DNA of 64,000 nt, taken from positions 62,001-126,000 of the forward strand of contig CANJLK010000002.1 in assembly GCA_947475465.1 (NCBI GenBank). Reading direction: 5' to 3'. The stretch is from Caulobacteraceae bacterium (lineage in GTDB: Bacteria; Pseudomonadota; Alphaproteobacteria; Caulobacterales; Caulobacteraceae). Each line of letters begins with the position of its first letter. The first letter of the stretch is position 1. This document shows positions 10,409 through 22,256 of this stretch, piece by piece. The notes under the pieces were generated by a model that saw nothing but the letters and a program-made list of their open reading frames with translations, was not told where the DNA came from and did no database searches. Position numbers and translations under genes: made by a program.

Positions 10409-11116
10409 ATGTCCAGAACCCGTACGCTTGCTCTCGCGAAGACCTCTCTGGCGCTCGCCGCGGCCTGCGTCTCGCTCACCCTGGCCGGCGCCGCACAGGC
10501 CGCTCAGGCCCAGGTGTGGCAGGCGCCCAACTACGTTTTCCCGAGCGGCCAGCAGGGGTTCAAACTGCAATCCCATGGCGGGATCATCAATCCGGGCGTG
10601 ATCGTCGGCTTCAACCCGCAGCCCGAGCCCCCCGGCGACCGGGGCGACGGTTCGCTGATCGCGCTGCTGAACCCCTCCGAGCCGCACCTCTTCAACCCGT
10701 CCACCGACGGCAGCTTCACCTTCCTGATCGGCCTGTTGTTCCCGGGCGACGGCTCGGTGATCTCACTTCCCGACGCCCCCAACAGCGACGGCTTCACCGG
10801 CTTCACCGATGTCTTCCAGGGTCACACCTTCCAGGTCAGCCTGAGGTTCGGACCCGGCCAGGTCGACGCGCGGACGTGGTCGTCCTTCAATCCCCAGCCC
10901 GACCCACCCGGCGATGTCCTGGCCGGCCAGTTCCAGTTCTTCGGCGCCCTGGACCCCGACATGTTCATCCGCATCACCGAAGACCGCACGCCCCTGACCT
11001 TCACCCTCGACAGCGTGCCGGAGCCGGAATCCTGGGCGCTCATGATCCTGGGTTTCGGCGGCATTGGCGCGATGCTGCGCGCCCACGGCCGCCGGGGACG
11101 CCCGGCGCTGGGCTGA
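10409..11116 (+). CDS. PEPxxWA-CTERM exported protein with two FNPQPxPPGD motifs
   Basis: A 235-residue protein with a signal peptide (to about AQA, residue 34) and a C-terminal PEP-CTERM sorting signal: VPEPESWA at about 203-210, a hydrophobic stretch (LMILGFGGIGAML) and an Arg-rich tail. Such proteins are processed by an exosortase and tied to the envelope or exopolysaccharide. The central part is beta-rich with no known enzyme motif. The decapeptide FNPQPEPPGD (68-77) recurs as FNPQPDPPGD (160-169), 92 residues apart, implying two related modules. GGAGAG 5 nt before ATG 10409 supports the start. Function unknown. Confidence 0.8.
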   Translation: MSRTRTLALAKTSLALAAACVSLTLAGAAQAAQAQVWQAPNYVFPSGQQGFKLQSHGGIINPGVIVGFNPQPEPPGDRGDGSLIALLNPSEPHLFNPSTDGSFTFLIGLLFPGDGSVISLPDAPNSDGFTGFTDVFQGHTFQVSLRFGPGQVDARTWSSFNPQPDPPGDVLAGQFQFFGALDPDMFIRITEDRTPLTFTLDSVPEPESWALMILGFGGIGAMLRAHGRRGRPALG

Positions 11117-11189
11117 AGACGCAGCCGGTCTGGCCTGCTGCCAGCGTCCCGTCAGCATGAGGGCGGCAGGCGGGGGCCTCGACCGGTTT

Positions 11190-11204
11190 GTTCCGCTTAC
11201 GTTC
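11190..11204. promoter_or_regulatory. LexA (SOS) box upstream of uvrA
   Basis: GTTC-CGCTTAC-GTTC is a perfect match to the alphaproteobacterial LexA consensus GTTC-N7-GTTC. It lies 84 nt before the uvrA start codon, the usual place for SOS control of uvrA in this class. Confidence 0.8.
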
Positions 11205-11236
11205 CTATGTTACTTCTGAGTCTGCGCACTACATTA

Positions 11237-11258
11237 AGAGGTCGCCTTTCGGACCTCT
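11237..11258 (+). other. hairpin in the uvrA leader
   Basis: AGAGGTC and GACCTCT form a 7-bp stem with an 8-nt loop between the LexA box and the uvrA start. There is no T-run after it, so it is not a terminator; it may affect leader stability or be incidental. Confidence 0.35.
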
Positions 11259-11287
11259 GACGGGCGACTTGGTGTTTCCGGAACAAG

Positions 11288-14175
<2,888 letters not shown>

Positions 14176-14179
<4 letters not shown>

Positions 14180-15021
14180 GGGCCCTCGGACAGCGCCTTG
14201 TAGGCGGCCGCCAGCGGCGCCTGCGAGATCACCCACAGGACCGGCGCGAAGGCCAACTGGGCGACAAGCTGCAGCAGGTACTTCAGGGGGTGCTCCTTCA
14301 GCGCCTCTGTATCCGACAGGCTGAGCAGGCCGAAGTCGTGGAAGCCGGACAACGCCACCTGCGCCATGTAGAGCGCCAGCCAGGCGAGCAGCGCCACCAG
14401 GGCCAGCAGACAAAGCGCCAGCAGGTTCATCCCCAGCAGGGCCCAGAACCGGCCCCGGCTGAGACGCCAGGCCGCGGCCACACCGAACCGCCGCTCGGCG
14501 AAACTCAAGGGCGCCGCCAGACAGACCCGGGTGAGCAGCCAGACCGCGCCCCCAACGCCGCCCACCGCCACGAGGACCGCTGCGGCCGTGCCTGCCTTGC
14601 GGCCCAGCGCCGTCAGGCCGGCCACACCGAACACCAGGGCCACAAGCATGGCCAGGACCGTCAGCCACACCGCCAGCAGCCGAACCTCGTCGCGGCCCAG
14701 CCGCAGGTGGAAGAAGCCAGGCGTCTCAGTGTCGCGAAGCAGGAGCCGAAACAGCGCCGCGACCACCGCGACCTCGATCGCGAGCGTACCCAGCCCGCCG
14801 ACCAGGGAGCCTATCACCTGGCCGGCCAGGGCCGCGCCCTCGCGGCCGCCGCCGCCCATCCCGACCAGGGCGACGCTAAGGATGATGCCGATGAAGGCCA
14901 CCACCACCATGGCCACCAGGGCCATGACGTTGAAGCCCGCCCAACCGACCACCAGGCGCCAATGCCGGCGGATGACCTGAAAGCCTTCCAGGGCCGCGTC
15001 GCTCGCCGAAAACCCGCTCAT
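14176..15021 (-). CDS. multi-spanning membrane protein, paralogue 1
   Basis: A 281-residue protein with about six hydrophobic segments. It starts [21 protein letters not shown] and contains the motif [30 protein letters not shown]. The neighbouring gene (15050-15937) has the same architecture with matching GFSASEAALEGF start and TFAERRISISASWTFTRGRFWPLFG, so the two are tandem paralogues. No transporter or enzyme motif is recognised. The start at 15021 is chosen because it aligns with the paralogue; an in-frame ATG lies further upstream at 15099. Function unknown. Confidence 0.75.
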
Positions 15022-15049
15022 CTCGTTCCGATCCTGGCCGTGGACGCGC

Positions 15050-15937
15050 CTAGACGCGTTCCGTCCGGGCCCGCAGCGGGTTGGCCGGTTGGTCCCCATG
15101 AAGTTGCTGATAGGCGACCGCGAAGGGCGCGTAGATGATCACCCACTGCAGAACGGGGAGCAGCATCTGCGCCAGGAAGGTGACGATGCCCACGGCGATT
15201 GCGGTGGGACCAAGATGCTTGAGCTCCAGCAGGTTGACCGAGCCGCCCGCCAGTTGCACCAGCGGGCCGATGATCATCGCCATCAGGACCCAGATCATCA
15301 CATAGAAGACCAGCGACAGGGCGATCATCCCGAAGAGCGGCCAGAACCGTCCGCGGGTGAAGGTCCACGAGGCGCTGATCGAGATGCGGCGCTCGGCGAA
15401 GGTGATCGGCGTGGCCAGCGACAGTCGCACGCCGATCCAGGTCACCGGCACGGCGGCCAGTATGCCGGCCGCGACGCCCGCCGCCGCACCGCCCTGCGCG
15501 GTCACCGCGGCCACCACCAGTTCGGCGGCGACCAGCGAAAAAACCCCGATGGCGAACAGGCCAAGATTGACCGCGGTCAGCCGGAATTCGTCGGCCCCAA
15601 GCCTCAGATGCGCCAGGCCGCGCTCGCCGGGTCGCAGCACCAGCCGATAGATGCCGCCGGTGAGAACCGACAGGAAAAGCACCACCAGGACCATCACCAG
15701 CATGAACGCCGGCCAGGAGTGGGACAGCATCTCGGCCATGGCTTCCGGGTCGCCGTTGGTCAGGCCGCCCTTCTTCATGAAATCGATGAACGGCAGGCCC
15801 AGACTGAGCAGCATCACCCCGCCCAGCAGCAGGATGGCGAGCGCGTTGATGATGCTCCACACCGCGATGGTGCCGGGCCGTTCGCGGGTCAGACGAAACC
15901 CTTCCAGCGCGGCCTCACTGGCCGAAAAACCGTTCAT
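15050..15937 (-). CDS. multi-spanning membrane protein, paralogue 2
   Basis: A 295-residue protein with about six hydrophobic segments, homologous to the gene immediately downstream (14176-15021). Start ATG 15937 is supported by AGGGA 6 nt upstream on the minus strand and by the shared N-terminus MNGFSASEAALEGF. The long open frame continuing upstream to 17383 is antisense to trmFO and not coding. Shared motifs with the paralogue are the GFSAS start, an Arg-Leu-Gly-x-Asp-Glu-x-Arg-Leu loop (LRLGADEFRL) and SFAERR/TFAERR. Probably cotranscribed with paralogue 1, 28 nt apart. Function unknown. Confidence 0.75.
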   Translation of the reverse strand: MNGFSASEAALEGFRLTRERPGTIAVWSIINALAILLLGGVMLLSLGLPFIDFMKKGGLTNGDPEAMAEMLSHSWPAFMLVMVLVVLFLSVLTGGIYRLVLRPGERGLAHLRLGADEFRLTAVNLGLFAIGVFSLVAAELVVAAVTAQGGAAAGVAAGILAAVPVTWIGVRLSLATPITFAERRISISASWTFTRGRFWPLFGMIALSLVFYVMIWVLMAMIIGPLVQLAGGSVNLLELKHLGPTAIAVGIVTFLAQMLLPVLQWVIIYAPFAVAYQQLHGDQPANPLRARTERV

Positions 15938-16066
15938 TCGCGTCCCTGGGCTCAACTGTCCGAAAGAACGAGTCGGCCACCCCTTTGATAACAAGGTTGG
16001 GGCTGAGGGCCGAGCCGTGCAAGGGCTTGCTCGCGATCCGTCGCGATCGTTGCTACTTGTCTCCCT

Positions 16067-17482
16067 ATGACGACACCGAAGCCCCCAATCCCCGTACATA
16101 TCGTCGGCGGCGGCCTCGCCGGTTCCGAAGCGGCCTGGCAGGTGGCCCAGGCAGGTGTCCCGGTCGTCCTGCACGAGATGCGCCCGGTGCGCGGCACCGA
16201 CGCCCACCATACCGACCGGCTGGCCGAACTGGTCTGCTCCAACTCCTTCCGGGCCGATGACTGGACCGGCAACGCCGTGGGTCTGTTGCACGCCGAGATG
16301 CGCCGACTGGACTCGATCATCCTCAGCGCCGGCGACGCCCATCAGGTCCCGGCCGGCGGCGCCCTGGCGGTGGACCGCGACGGCTTTTCCCAGGCCGTGA
16401 CCGAGCGGCTGGAGGCCCACCCGCTGGTGACCATCGAACGCGGCGAGATCGCGGGCCTGCCGCCCGCCGATTGGGACAGCGTCATCGTCGCCACGGGCCC
16501 CCTCACCTCGCCCGCGCTTTCGCAGGCCATCCTCGACCTTACCGGCGAGGGTGAGCTGTCGTTCTTCGACGCCATCGCCCCCATCGTGCACCTGGACAGC
16601 ATCGACATGAGCGTCGCCTGGCGCCAGTCGCGCTACGACAAGGAAGGCCCGGGCGGCGACGCGGCGGCCTATATCAACTGCCCGATGGACAAGGCCCAGT
16701 ACGAGGCCTTCATCGACGCCCTGCTGGCCGGACCCAAGTCGGAGTTCAAGGACTGGGAGCACGTCCCCTATTTCGACGGCTGCCTGCCCATCGAGGTGAT
16801 GGCCGAGCGCGGCCGCGAGACCCTGCGCCACGGCCCCATGAAGCCGGTGGGCCTGACCAACGAGCACGACCCGCAAACCAAAGCCTGGGCGGTCGTGCAG
16901 CTGCGCCAGGACAACGCCCTGGGCACCCTTTGGAACATGGTGGGCTTCCAGACCAAGCTGAAGCACGGCGCCCAGACCGAAATCTTCCGGATGATCCCCG
17001 GGCTCGAGAAGGCGGTGTTCGCGAGGCTGGGCGGCCTGCACCGCAACACTTTCCTGAACAGCCCCAAGCTGCTGGACGCCTCCCTGCGCCTGAAGGCCGA
17101 TCCGCGGATGCGCTTCGCTGGCCAGGTGACCGGGGTCGAGGGCTATGTGGAAAGCGCCGCCATCGGCCTGCTGGCCGGCCGGTTTGCCGCCGCCGAACGG
17201 CTTGGCCAGACGCCGGTCGCCCCGCCCCCCACCACCGCGCTGGGAGCCCTGATCGGCCACATCACCGGCGGCCACCTGGACGGCGGGCAAGGTTCCTTCC
17301 AGCCGATGAACATCAACTACGGCCTGATGCCGCCGCTCGACGAGCAGCCGCGCCACGGCGCCGACGGCAAGCGCCTGCCGCACAAAGAACGCGGCCGGGC
17401 CAAGAAGCGGCTGGTGGGCGAGAGGGCCTTGGCCGACCTGGAGGTCTGGGCTGGCGGCAAGGTGCTCGAACCGGCCGAGTAA
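16067..17482 (+). CDS. trmFO: methylenetetrahydrofolate-tRNA (uracil-54-C5) methyltransferase TrmFO
   Basis: A 471-residue FAD enzyme that makes 5-methyluridine-54 in the tRNA T-loop using methylene-THF as the carbon source. The FAD-binding motif [13 protein letters not shown] is near residues 13-25, followed by LHEMRP and the conserved CSNSFR (about residues 57-62). [12 protein letters not shown] and [14 protein letters not shown] near the C-terminus are family signatures. Length is normal. Divergent from the membrane-protein pair. Confidence 0.96.
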   Translation: MTTPKPPIPVHIVGGGLAGSEAAWQVAQAGVPVVLHEMRPVRGTDAHHTDRLAELVCSNSFRADDWTGNAVGLLHAEMRRLDSIILSAGDAHQVPAGGALAVDRDGFSQAVTERLEAHPLVTIERGEIAGLPPADWDSVIVATGPLTSPALSQAILDLTGEGELSFFDAIAPIVHLDSIDMSVAWRQSRYDKEGPGGDAAAYINCPMDKAQYEAFIDALLAGPKSEFKDWEHVPYFDGCLPIEVMAERGRETLRHGPMKPVGLTNEHDPQTKAWAVVQLRQDNALGTLWNMVGFQTKLKHGAQTEIFRMIPGLEKAVFARLGGLHRNTFLNSPKLLDASLRLKADPRMRFAGQVTGVEGYVESAAIGLLAGRFAAAERLGQTPVAPPPTTALGALIGHITGGHLDGGQGSFQPMNINYGLMPPLDEQPRHGADGKRLPHKERGRAKKRLVGERALADLEVWAGGKVLEPAE

Positions 17483-17485
17483 GGC

Positions 17486-18187
17486 TCAGACCTTGCCCCG
17501 CGCCACGGCGATTGTCAGGCGCAGGCGACGAGAGAAATCATTCCCGGTCGGCCGTCCCGCCAGGGCGGCGTGGGCCACGGCCGGAAAGGCCGCGACGCTC
17601 AGCGCCCGCGAGGCGCCCCGCGCCGCATGGATCACCCGCAGGAAGGTGGGCCGCAGATCGGGCGACTGCGCCAGCCGTTTACCGAAGGCCCACGCCGTCC
17701 CGCCGGCAAGGGCCAGCTTCGCGTCGGCCTTCGGGTCGAGCACCTGGGCGGCCAGCTGCGCCGCCAAGCCGCCGGTGTCGCGCGCCCAGTCGAGGATCTC
17801 GTTCTCGGTCATCGGCGTTGTGTCTAGCTCGCGGTAGCGGGCGTCGATCATCGCCTCCAACGGTGCGCGCGGCAGGCCCAGGCGGCGCACGACCTCGGCG
17901 AGCGCTTGCGCTGTCGGATGCTGGCGAACGGCGCCGCCCGCGAAGATCTCGTCAAGCGCCTCGCGCCACCACGTCAGGCGAATCTCGCCCAGCAGGGCGT
18001 TGGACGCGACTTTCGGCGCGCGGGCCAATTCGTGGTCGTAGGCGTAGATCGTCACGACGTCGGCCCGCGCGGCCACGTCGGCGATGAACCGGCTGGACAG
18101 CCAGCGGTCCGGATCGACCCGGCGCACCTGGTCGTCAAGATCGTCGCCACTGGGCTCGGAGGCCATGTCGAAAGCAGGCTCGCTCAT
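17486..18187 (-). CDS. squalene/phytoene synthase family protein (NDUFAF6-like)
   Basis: A 233-residue protein with the fold signature of squalene/phytoene synthases (YAYDHELARAP at about 48-58, EIRLTWWREALDE at about 68-80, ARYRELD, WARDTGGLAAQLAAQVL). The Asp-rich catalytic DxxxD motif is not intact, and the protein is shorter than true prenyl synthases. It resembles NDUFAF6, a complex I assembly factor of mitochondria, and in this window lies close to an NDUFAF3-like gene and secDF. A role in complex I assembly is therefore inferred rather than isoprenoid synthesis. The terminator of the upstream gene ends about 10 nt before its start codon. Confidence 0.8.
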   Translation of the reverse strand: MSEPAFDMASEPSGDDLDDQVRRVDPDRWLSSRFIADVAARADVVTIYAYDHELARAPKVASNALLGEIRLTWWREALDEIFAGGAVRQHPTAQALAEVVRRLGLPRAPLEAMIDARYRELDTTPMTENEILDWARDTGGLAAQLAAQVLDPKADAKLALAGGTAWAFGKRLAQSPDLRPTFLRVIHAARGASRALSVAAFPAVAHAALAGRPTGNDFSRRLRLTIAVARGKV

Positions 18188-18196
18188 CGCACCATT

Positions 18197-18226
18197 AAAA
18201 AGGCCCGCCGGTTAAGGCGGGCCTTT
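18197..18226 (-). terminator. rho-independent terminator after the PuuD-like gene
   Basis: AAAGGCCCGCC / GGCGGGCCTTT form an 11-bp perfect stem with a 6-nt loop (stem 18199-18226). On the minus strand it is followed by a short T-run (A tract 18197-18201 on the plus strand). It follows the PuuD-like gene stop by about 22 nt and sits directly before the next gene's start. Confidence 0.8.
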
Positions 18227-18247
18227 CAATCGCGGTGAACGCGCCGT

Positions 18248-18862
18248 TCAGCCGAAGAGCGACTGATACATGGTCATGGAGACCAGCATCGGGATCGACA
18301 GCAACAGGTTGGTCCGCGAGAACAGCATGGCGATCCGTGCCGACTTCGCCTTGGTCGCGTCGTCCGCCGGGACCAGGCCCAGGGCGCGCTTCTGGTTCGG
18401 CCAGATGAAGCCCCAGACGTTGATCATCATGATGATGCCCAGCCACATGCCCAGGCCCATCAGGCTGAAGCCGCGGTCGGCGGGGCCATAGCCGCCGGCG
18501 AAGCCGAAGCTCAGGGTCTCGCTGAGGTAGGTCGGGCTGCGCGCGCCGGCCAGCAGCAGGCCGATCACCACGGTGAGCAGCGCCGCCCAGCGGAACCAGA
18601 ACAGCGCCTCAGGAGCGATGTACTTGGACACCGCCGGCTTCAGCTCGGCGGGGATCGCCGGCATGATCCGGATCTGAACGAAGTTGAAATAGTAGAGCAG
18701 CCCGATCCACAGGATGCCGAAGAACACGTGCAGCCAGCGCAGAACCGCCTGGCCGAATACAGCGTCGAAACCGTGCGCCTTGCCGAAGGCGCCCGCCACG
18801 ATCAACGCCAGGATGACGCTGACGATTACGGTGTTACGGAAGTTGGAAAGTAGTCCGGCCAT
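18248..18862 (-). CDS. urate hydroxylase PuuD-like membrane protein
   Basis: A 204-residue integral membrane protein with about five hydrophobic segments. It matches the N-terminal membrane domain of the PuuD urate oxidase family (LRWLHVFFGILWIGLLYYFNFVQ at about 40-62; WFRWAALLTVVIGLLLA; LGIIMMINVWGFIWPNQK). In PuuD proper a cytochrome c domain follows; here it is missing, so urate oxidation is uncertain and the protein may have another redox or structural job. Start ATG 18862 has GAGGG about 8 nt upstream. A terminator follows the gene. Confidence 0.78.
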   Translation of the reverse strand: MAGLLSNFRNTVIVSVILALIVAGAFGKAHGFDAVFGQAVLRWLHVFFGILWIGLLYYFNFVQIRIMPAIPAELKPAVSKYIAPEALFWFRWAALLTVVIGLLLAGARSPTYLSETLSFGFAGGYGPADRGFSLMGLGMWLGIIMMINVWGFIWPNQKRALGLVPADDATKAKSARIAMLFSRTNLLLSIPMLVSMTMYQSLFG

Positions 18863-18968
18863 CGATTTGCCCTCTCGAATCCTACCCTGAAGCCTTCGTA
18901 TAGGGCGTTTCGCCACAGTCGGGAAGCAACTCGCCTCGTTGGCGTCGCTGGCCGCCGATTTCCAGACC

Positions 18969-19328
18969 TCAGACCGCGATCAGGGCGCAGGCCAGGCGGC
19001 GGCCCTCGGAGGTCAGCACATTGTAGAGGCGCGCGGCGGCCGCCGTATCCATGAATTCCAGGCCGATGCCGGCGGCCAGCAGGGTCTCGCGGATGGCCCT
19101 CGCCGGCTGGGCGTTGCGCGCACCGACCCCCAGCAGCAGGAATTCCACCTCGGCCCGGCCGGCGTCCAGCACCGGCTGCAGGGCAGCAAGCGTCAGTTCG
19201 GCGAGGGAGGCTACTGGCCAGGCGCGCGCCTCGTCGCCCAAGATCAGCAGCGATCCCTCATGCCAGATCCCGTCAAGGCGGAAACCGCCGCCCCCGAAGG
19301 CGTCGATCGAGGGCGCGTTGCGAGCCAC
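18969..19328 (-). CDS. Mth938-like (NDUFAF3 family) protein
   Basis: A 119-residue protein of the Mth938/DUF498 fold. Characteristic pieces are IDAFGGGGFRLDG (about 8-20), a central Glu/Leu-rich strand (EVEFLLLGVGA) and NVLTSEGRRLACALIAV at the end. The mitochondrial relative NDUFAF3 is a complex I assembly factor; bacterial members are often found beside secDF. Here it directly follows secF on the same strand, 13 nt after its stop, and is likely cotranscribed. Confidence 0.88.
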   Translation of the reverse strand: MARNAPSIDAFGGGGFRLDGIWHEGSLLILGDEARAWPVASLAELTLAALQPVLDAGRAEVEFLLLGVGARNAQPARAIRETLLAAGIGLEFMDTAAAARLYNVLTSEGRRLACALIAV

Positions 19329-19341
19329 CCTCGACGGCCGC

Positions 19342-20310
19342 CTAGGACTTGGCGCCGGCCGGCGTCAGCGGCTGAGCCTCTTCGTCGGCCCGCTTGACGC
19401 CCCACAGCATGATCACCGGTGCGGCGATGTAGATCGACGAATAGGTGCCGATGCCGATGCCGAACAGCATGATGATCGACAGGCCCCACAGGGACGGCCC
19501 GCCAAAGGCCGCCAGCGCGATCAGCGCCAGGACGGCGGTCATGCTGGTGATGATGGTCCGGGTCAGCATCTCGTTGATCGACATGTCGATCACCTCGGCG
19601 AGCGGCATGCGCTTGTACTTGCGCAGATTCTCCCGGAACCGGTCGAACACCACCACCGTATCGTTCATCGAATAGCCGATGATGGTCAGGATCGCGGCCA
19701 CGGCGTTGAGGTTGAACTCGATGTGGCAGACGGCGATCAGGCCAAAGGTCAGGAAGACGTCGTGGAACAGCGCGGCCACCGCGCCCAGGCCGAACTGCAA
19801 CTCGAACCGGAACCAGATGTAGAGCAGCATGGCCAGGATCGCGAGACCCAGACCGAGGACACCCTTGGTCAGGAGTTCGTTGGAGACCTTGGGCCCGACC
19901 AGTTCGGTCTTGGCGAACCGGACTTCGCCCAGGCTCTGGGTGAGCGCGGCCTGCACCGTCTTGACCGTGGCGCTGGCGTCGGCCCCGGCCGGCGTCTGGA
20001 ACTTCACCATGGCCGAGGATGGAGCCCCAAAGGCCACCACCTGGATGTCGCCGATGCCCAGGCCCGTCAGGGCCGCGCGAGCCTTGGCCAGGTCCACGGA
20101 CTTGGGCGCTGTGGTGATCTCCATCACCGAACCGCCCTGGAAGTCGATCCCGCAGGCCAGGCCGCCGCAAGGGGGCTTGAACGGATAGAGGGTCAGCGCC
20201 AGCGAGCCGATCACCGCCACGATGGACAGGGCGGCGGCGAACTTGGCCAGGCGTACGAACCGGAAGTGGGTGCGGACCGGCAGGACTTTGATGAGGGGCC
20301 AGAATGACAT
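19342..20310 (-). CDS. secF: protein translocase subunit SecF
   Basis: A 322-residue inner-membrane protein of the SecDF complex, which uses the proton gradient to pull secreted proteins out on the periplasmic side. Starts MSFWPLIKVLPV; the ACGIDFQGG periplasmic signature follows the first membrane segment, and GYSMNDTVVVFDRFREN plus SINEMLTRTI are conserved in the membrane part. Twelve nt separate it from secD upstream, and the Mth938-like gene follows. Confidence 0.97.
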   Translation of the reverse strand: MSFWPLIKVLPVRTHFRFVRLAKFAAALSIVAVIGSLALTLYPFKPPCGGLACGIDFQGGSVMEITTAPKSVDLAKARAALTGLGIGDIQVVAFGAPSSAMVKFQTPAGADASATVKTVQAALTQSLGEVRFAKTELVGPKVSNELLTKGVLGLGLAILAMLLYIWFRFELQFGLGAVAALFHDVFLTFGLIAVCHIEFNLNAVAAILTIIGYSMNDTVVVFDRFRENLRKYKRMPLAEVIDMSINEMLTRTIITSMTAVLALIALAAFGGPSLWGLSIIMLFGIGIGTYSSIYIAAPVIMLWGVKRADEEAQPLTPAGAKS

Positions 20311-20322
20311 GCGCGCGGTCCC

Positions 20323-21924
20323 TTAGGCGATCGGCAGGGTCTTGGGGCGGGTGGTCTTGAACCACCAGGCCAGGAGCACCTGGGTGACGAGGACGGCCGA
20401 GAACACCGTGGTGAGCACCCCGATGGCCAGCGTCCAGGCGAAGCCCTTCACCGGGCCGGAGCCCAGGTTGAACATGATGAAGGCCGACAGCAGGTGGGTG
20501 ATGTTGGCGTCCATGATGGTCCCCATGGCCCGTGAGAAGCCCGCGTCCATGGAGGCGATCAGGCTGCGGCCGGCCCGTAGTTCGTCGCGCATCCGCTCAT
20601 AGATCAGGACGTTCGCGTCCACCGCTACGGCCAGCGTCAGGATCAGGCCAGCGATGCCCGGCAGGGTCAGCGTCGCCTGGGTCAGGCTCATGATGCCGAT
20701 GATCATCAGGGCGTTGACCGCCAGGGCGACGATCGACACCCCGCCGAACAGCCAGCCGTAGATCGCCACCATGAAGATCATGGTCGCCACCAGGCCCACG
20801 ACCGCCGAGGTGGTGCCGGCCCGCACGGCGTCGGCGCCCAGTTCGGCGCCCACGGTGCGCTGTTCCTCGACCTTCAGGGGCGCGGGCAAGGCGCCGGCGT
20901 TGAGAAGGACCGACAGGTCGTTGGCGCTCTCCTGGGTGAAATGGCCGCTGATCTGGCCCGAGCCGCCGGTGATCGCGCTCTGGATGACCGGAGCGGAGAT
21001 CACTTTCTTGTCGAGCACGATGGCGAAGCGTTTGCCGAGGTTCTGGCGGGTGACGTCGCCGAAGCGCTGGGCGCCCAGGCCGTTGAAGCGGAAATTGACC
21101 ACCGGCTGGCCGGTCTGCTGGTCGAAACCCTGCTGGGCATGGGTCAGCATCTCGCCGGTCACGACCGAGCGCCGCTTGACCACGTAGCTGCCGGTGATCC
21201 CGTCGCTGGAGGCCACGATCTCGTCACCGGGGGGCACGCGGCCCGCCGCGATGTCCTGCGGCGTCGCGTTGTCGTCGACCATCTGGAAGGTCAGCTTGGC
21301 GGTCTGGCCGATCAGGGCTTTCAGCCGCTCAGGATCGCTTTCGCCGGCGGCCTGGATGACGATCCGGTCCTTGCCCTGGCGGGCGATGTCCGGCTCCTTG
21401 GTGCCTGAGGAATCGATCCGGCGCCGGATGATCTCGATGGACTGCTCCACCGCCTTGGCGGCCGAGGCGTCGAAGGCAGCAGGCACGAAGGCGATACGGA
21501 TGCGCTGGTCGGCCGCGGCGTTGACCGTCACTTCCGAGCCGCCCGCGACGCCGGCCAGCGGCGCGCCGACGGTGCGGCGCAACGCATTGACAGCGTCGGC
21601 CACCTGCGCCGGGTCCGTCACCCGCAGGCTGATCTCATCGCCCACCTGGCCCAGGTCCGTGAAGGCCACCTTGTCACGCAGTGTGGAGCGCACATCTTCG
21701 GTGAGATTGGTCAGGCGCTCGCCCATCAGCGCCTTGGTGTCGACCGAATAGAGCAGGTAGGAGCCGCCCTGCAGGTCGAGGCCCAGGTGCAGGGTCTGGC
21801 TTGGCACGAACCCTGGAAGCTTGTCCCGCATGCTGGCGGGCAGCAGGTTCGGCAAGGTGAAGAGCGCGCCGAGGACCACCGCCACGACGACGAGGATCAC
21901 CTTCCAGCGTGAAAGGTTCATCAT
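20323..21924 (-). CDS. secD: protein translocase subunit SecD
   Basis: A 533-residue partner of SecF with one N-terminal membrane segment, a large periplasmic region (LHLGLDLQGGSYLLY at the start; FRFNGLGAQRFGDVT in P1) and five C-terminal membrane segments (LPGIAGLILTLAVAVDANVLIYERMRDE carries the conserved proton-relay Asp). Length is standard. It lies between yajC (17 nt upstream) and secF, forming the usual yajC-secD-secF operon. Confidence 0.97.
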   Translation of the reverse strand: MMNLSRWKVILVVVAVVLGALFTLPNLLPASMRDKLPGFVPSQTLHLGLDLQGGSYLLYSVDTKALMGERLTNLTEDVRSTLRDKVAFTDLGQVGDEISLRVTDPAQVADAVNALRRTVGAPLAGVAGGSEVTVNAAADQRIRIAFVPAAFDASAAKAVEQSIEIIRRRIDSSGTKEPDIARQGKDRIVIQAAGESDPERLKALIGQTAKLTFQMVDDNATPQDIAAGRVPPGDEIVASSDGITGSYVVKRRSVVTGEMLTHAQQGFDQQTGQPVVNFRFNGLGAQRFGDVTRQNLGKRFAIVLDKKVISAPVIQSAITGGSGQISGHFTQESANDLSVLLNAGALPAPLKVEEQRTVGAELGADAVRAGTTSAVVGLVATMIFMVAIYGWLFGGVSIVALAVNALMIIGIMSLTQATLTLPGIAGLILTLAVAVDANVLIYERMRDELRAGRSLIASMDAGFSRAMGTIMDANITHLLSAFIMFNLGSGPVKGFAWTLAIGVLTTVFSAVLVTQVLLAWWFKTTRPKTLPIA

Positions 21925-21941
21925 GGCGGGGGCTTTACGTC

Positions 21942-22256
21942 CTAGCTCTTGGAGTCGTTGGCGGGCGCGGGCGCGCCACGGCTGACGACTTCGGAAACCA
22001 TCGCCTTGCGCACCTTCACGGTGACGCCGGTGGCGATCTCGACGCCGACGTCGGCATCTTCAACGCGCACGACCTTTCCGTGCACGCCTGAGGACAGGAC
22101 GATCTGGTCACCGCGCTTCAGGGCGGCGAGGGTCGCCTGGTGCTGCTTCATCCGCCGCTGCTGCGGCCGGATCATCAGGAAGTAGAACAGCACGACCAGG
22201 CCGATGAGCGGCAGGAACTGCAGCAGCTGTTCGTTCAGGGCGGGGTTGGCGGGCAT
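21942..22256 (-). CDS. yajC: preprotein translocase accessory subunit YajC
   Basis: A 104-residue protein with one membrane segment (LLQFLPLIGLVVLFYFLMI) followed by the family signature RPQQRRMKQHQ and a small soluble domain (GDQIVLSSGVHGKVVRVED). YajC binds SecDF. First gene of the yajC-secD-secF operon. Confidence 0.95.
   Translation of the reverse strand: MPANPALNEQLLQFLPLIGLVVLFYFLMIRPQQRRMKQHQATLAALKRGDQIVLSSGVHGKVVRVEDADVGVEIATGVTVKVRKAMVSEVVSRGAPAPANDSKS

Noticed and set aside
15938-17383. Upstream extension of the second membrane-protein frame to 777 codons
   Set aside because: The added part is antisense to trmFO; the paralogue and ribosome site support a start at 15937.
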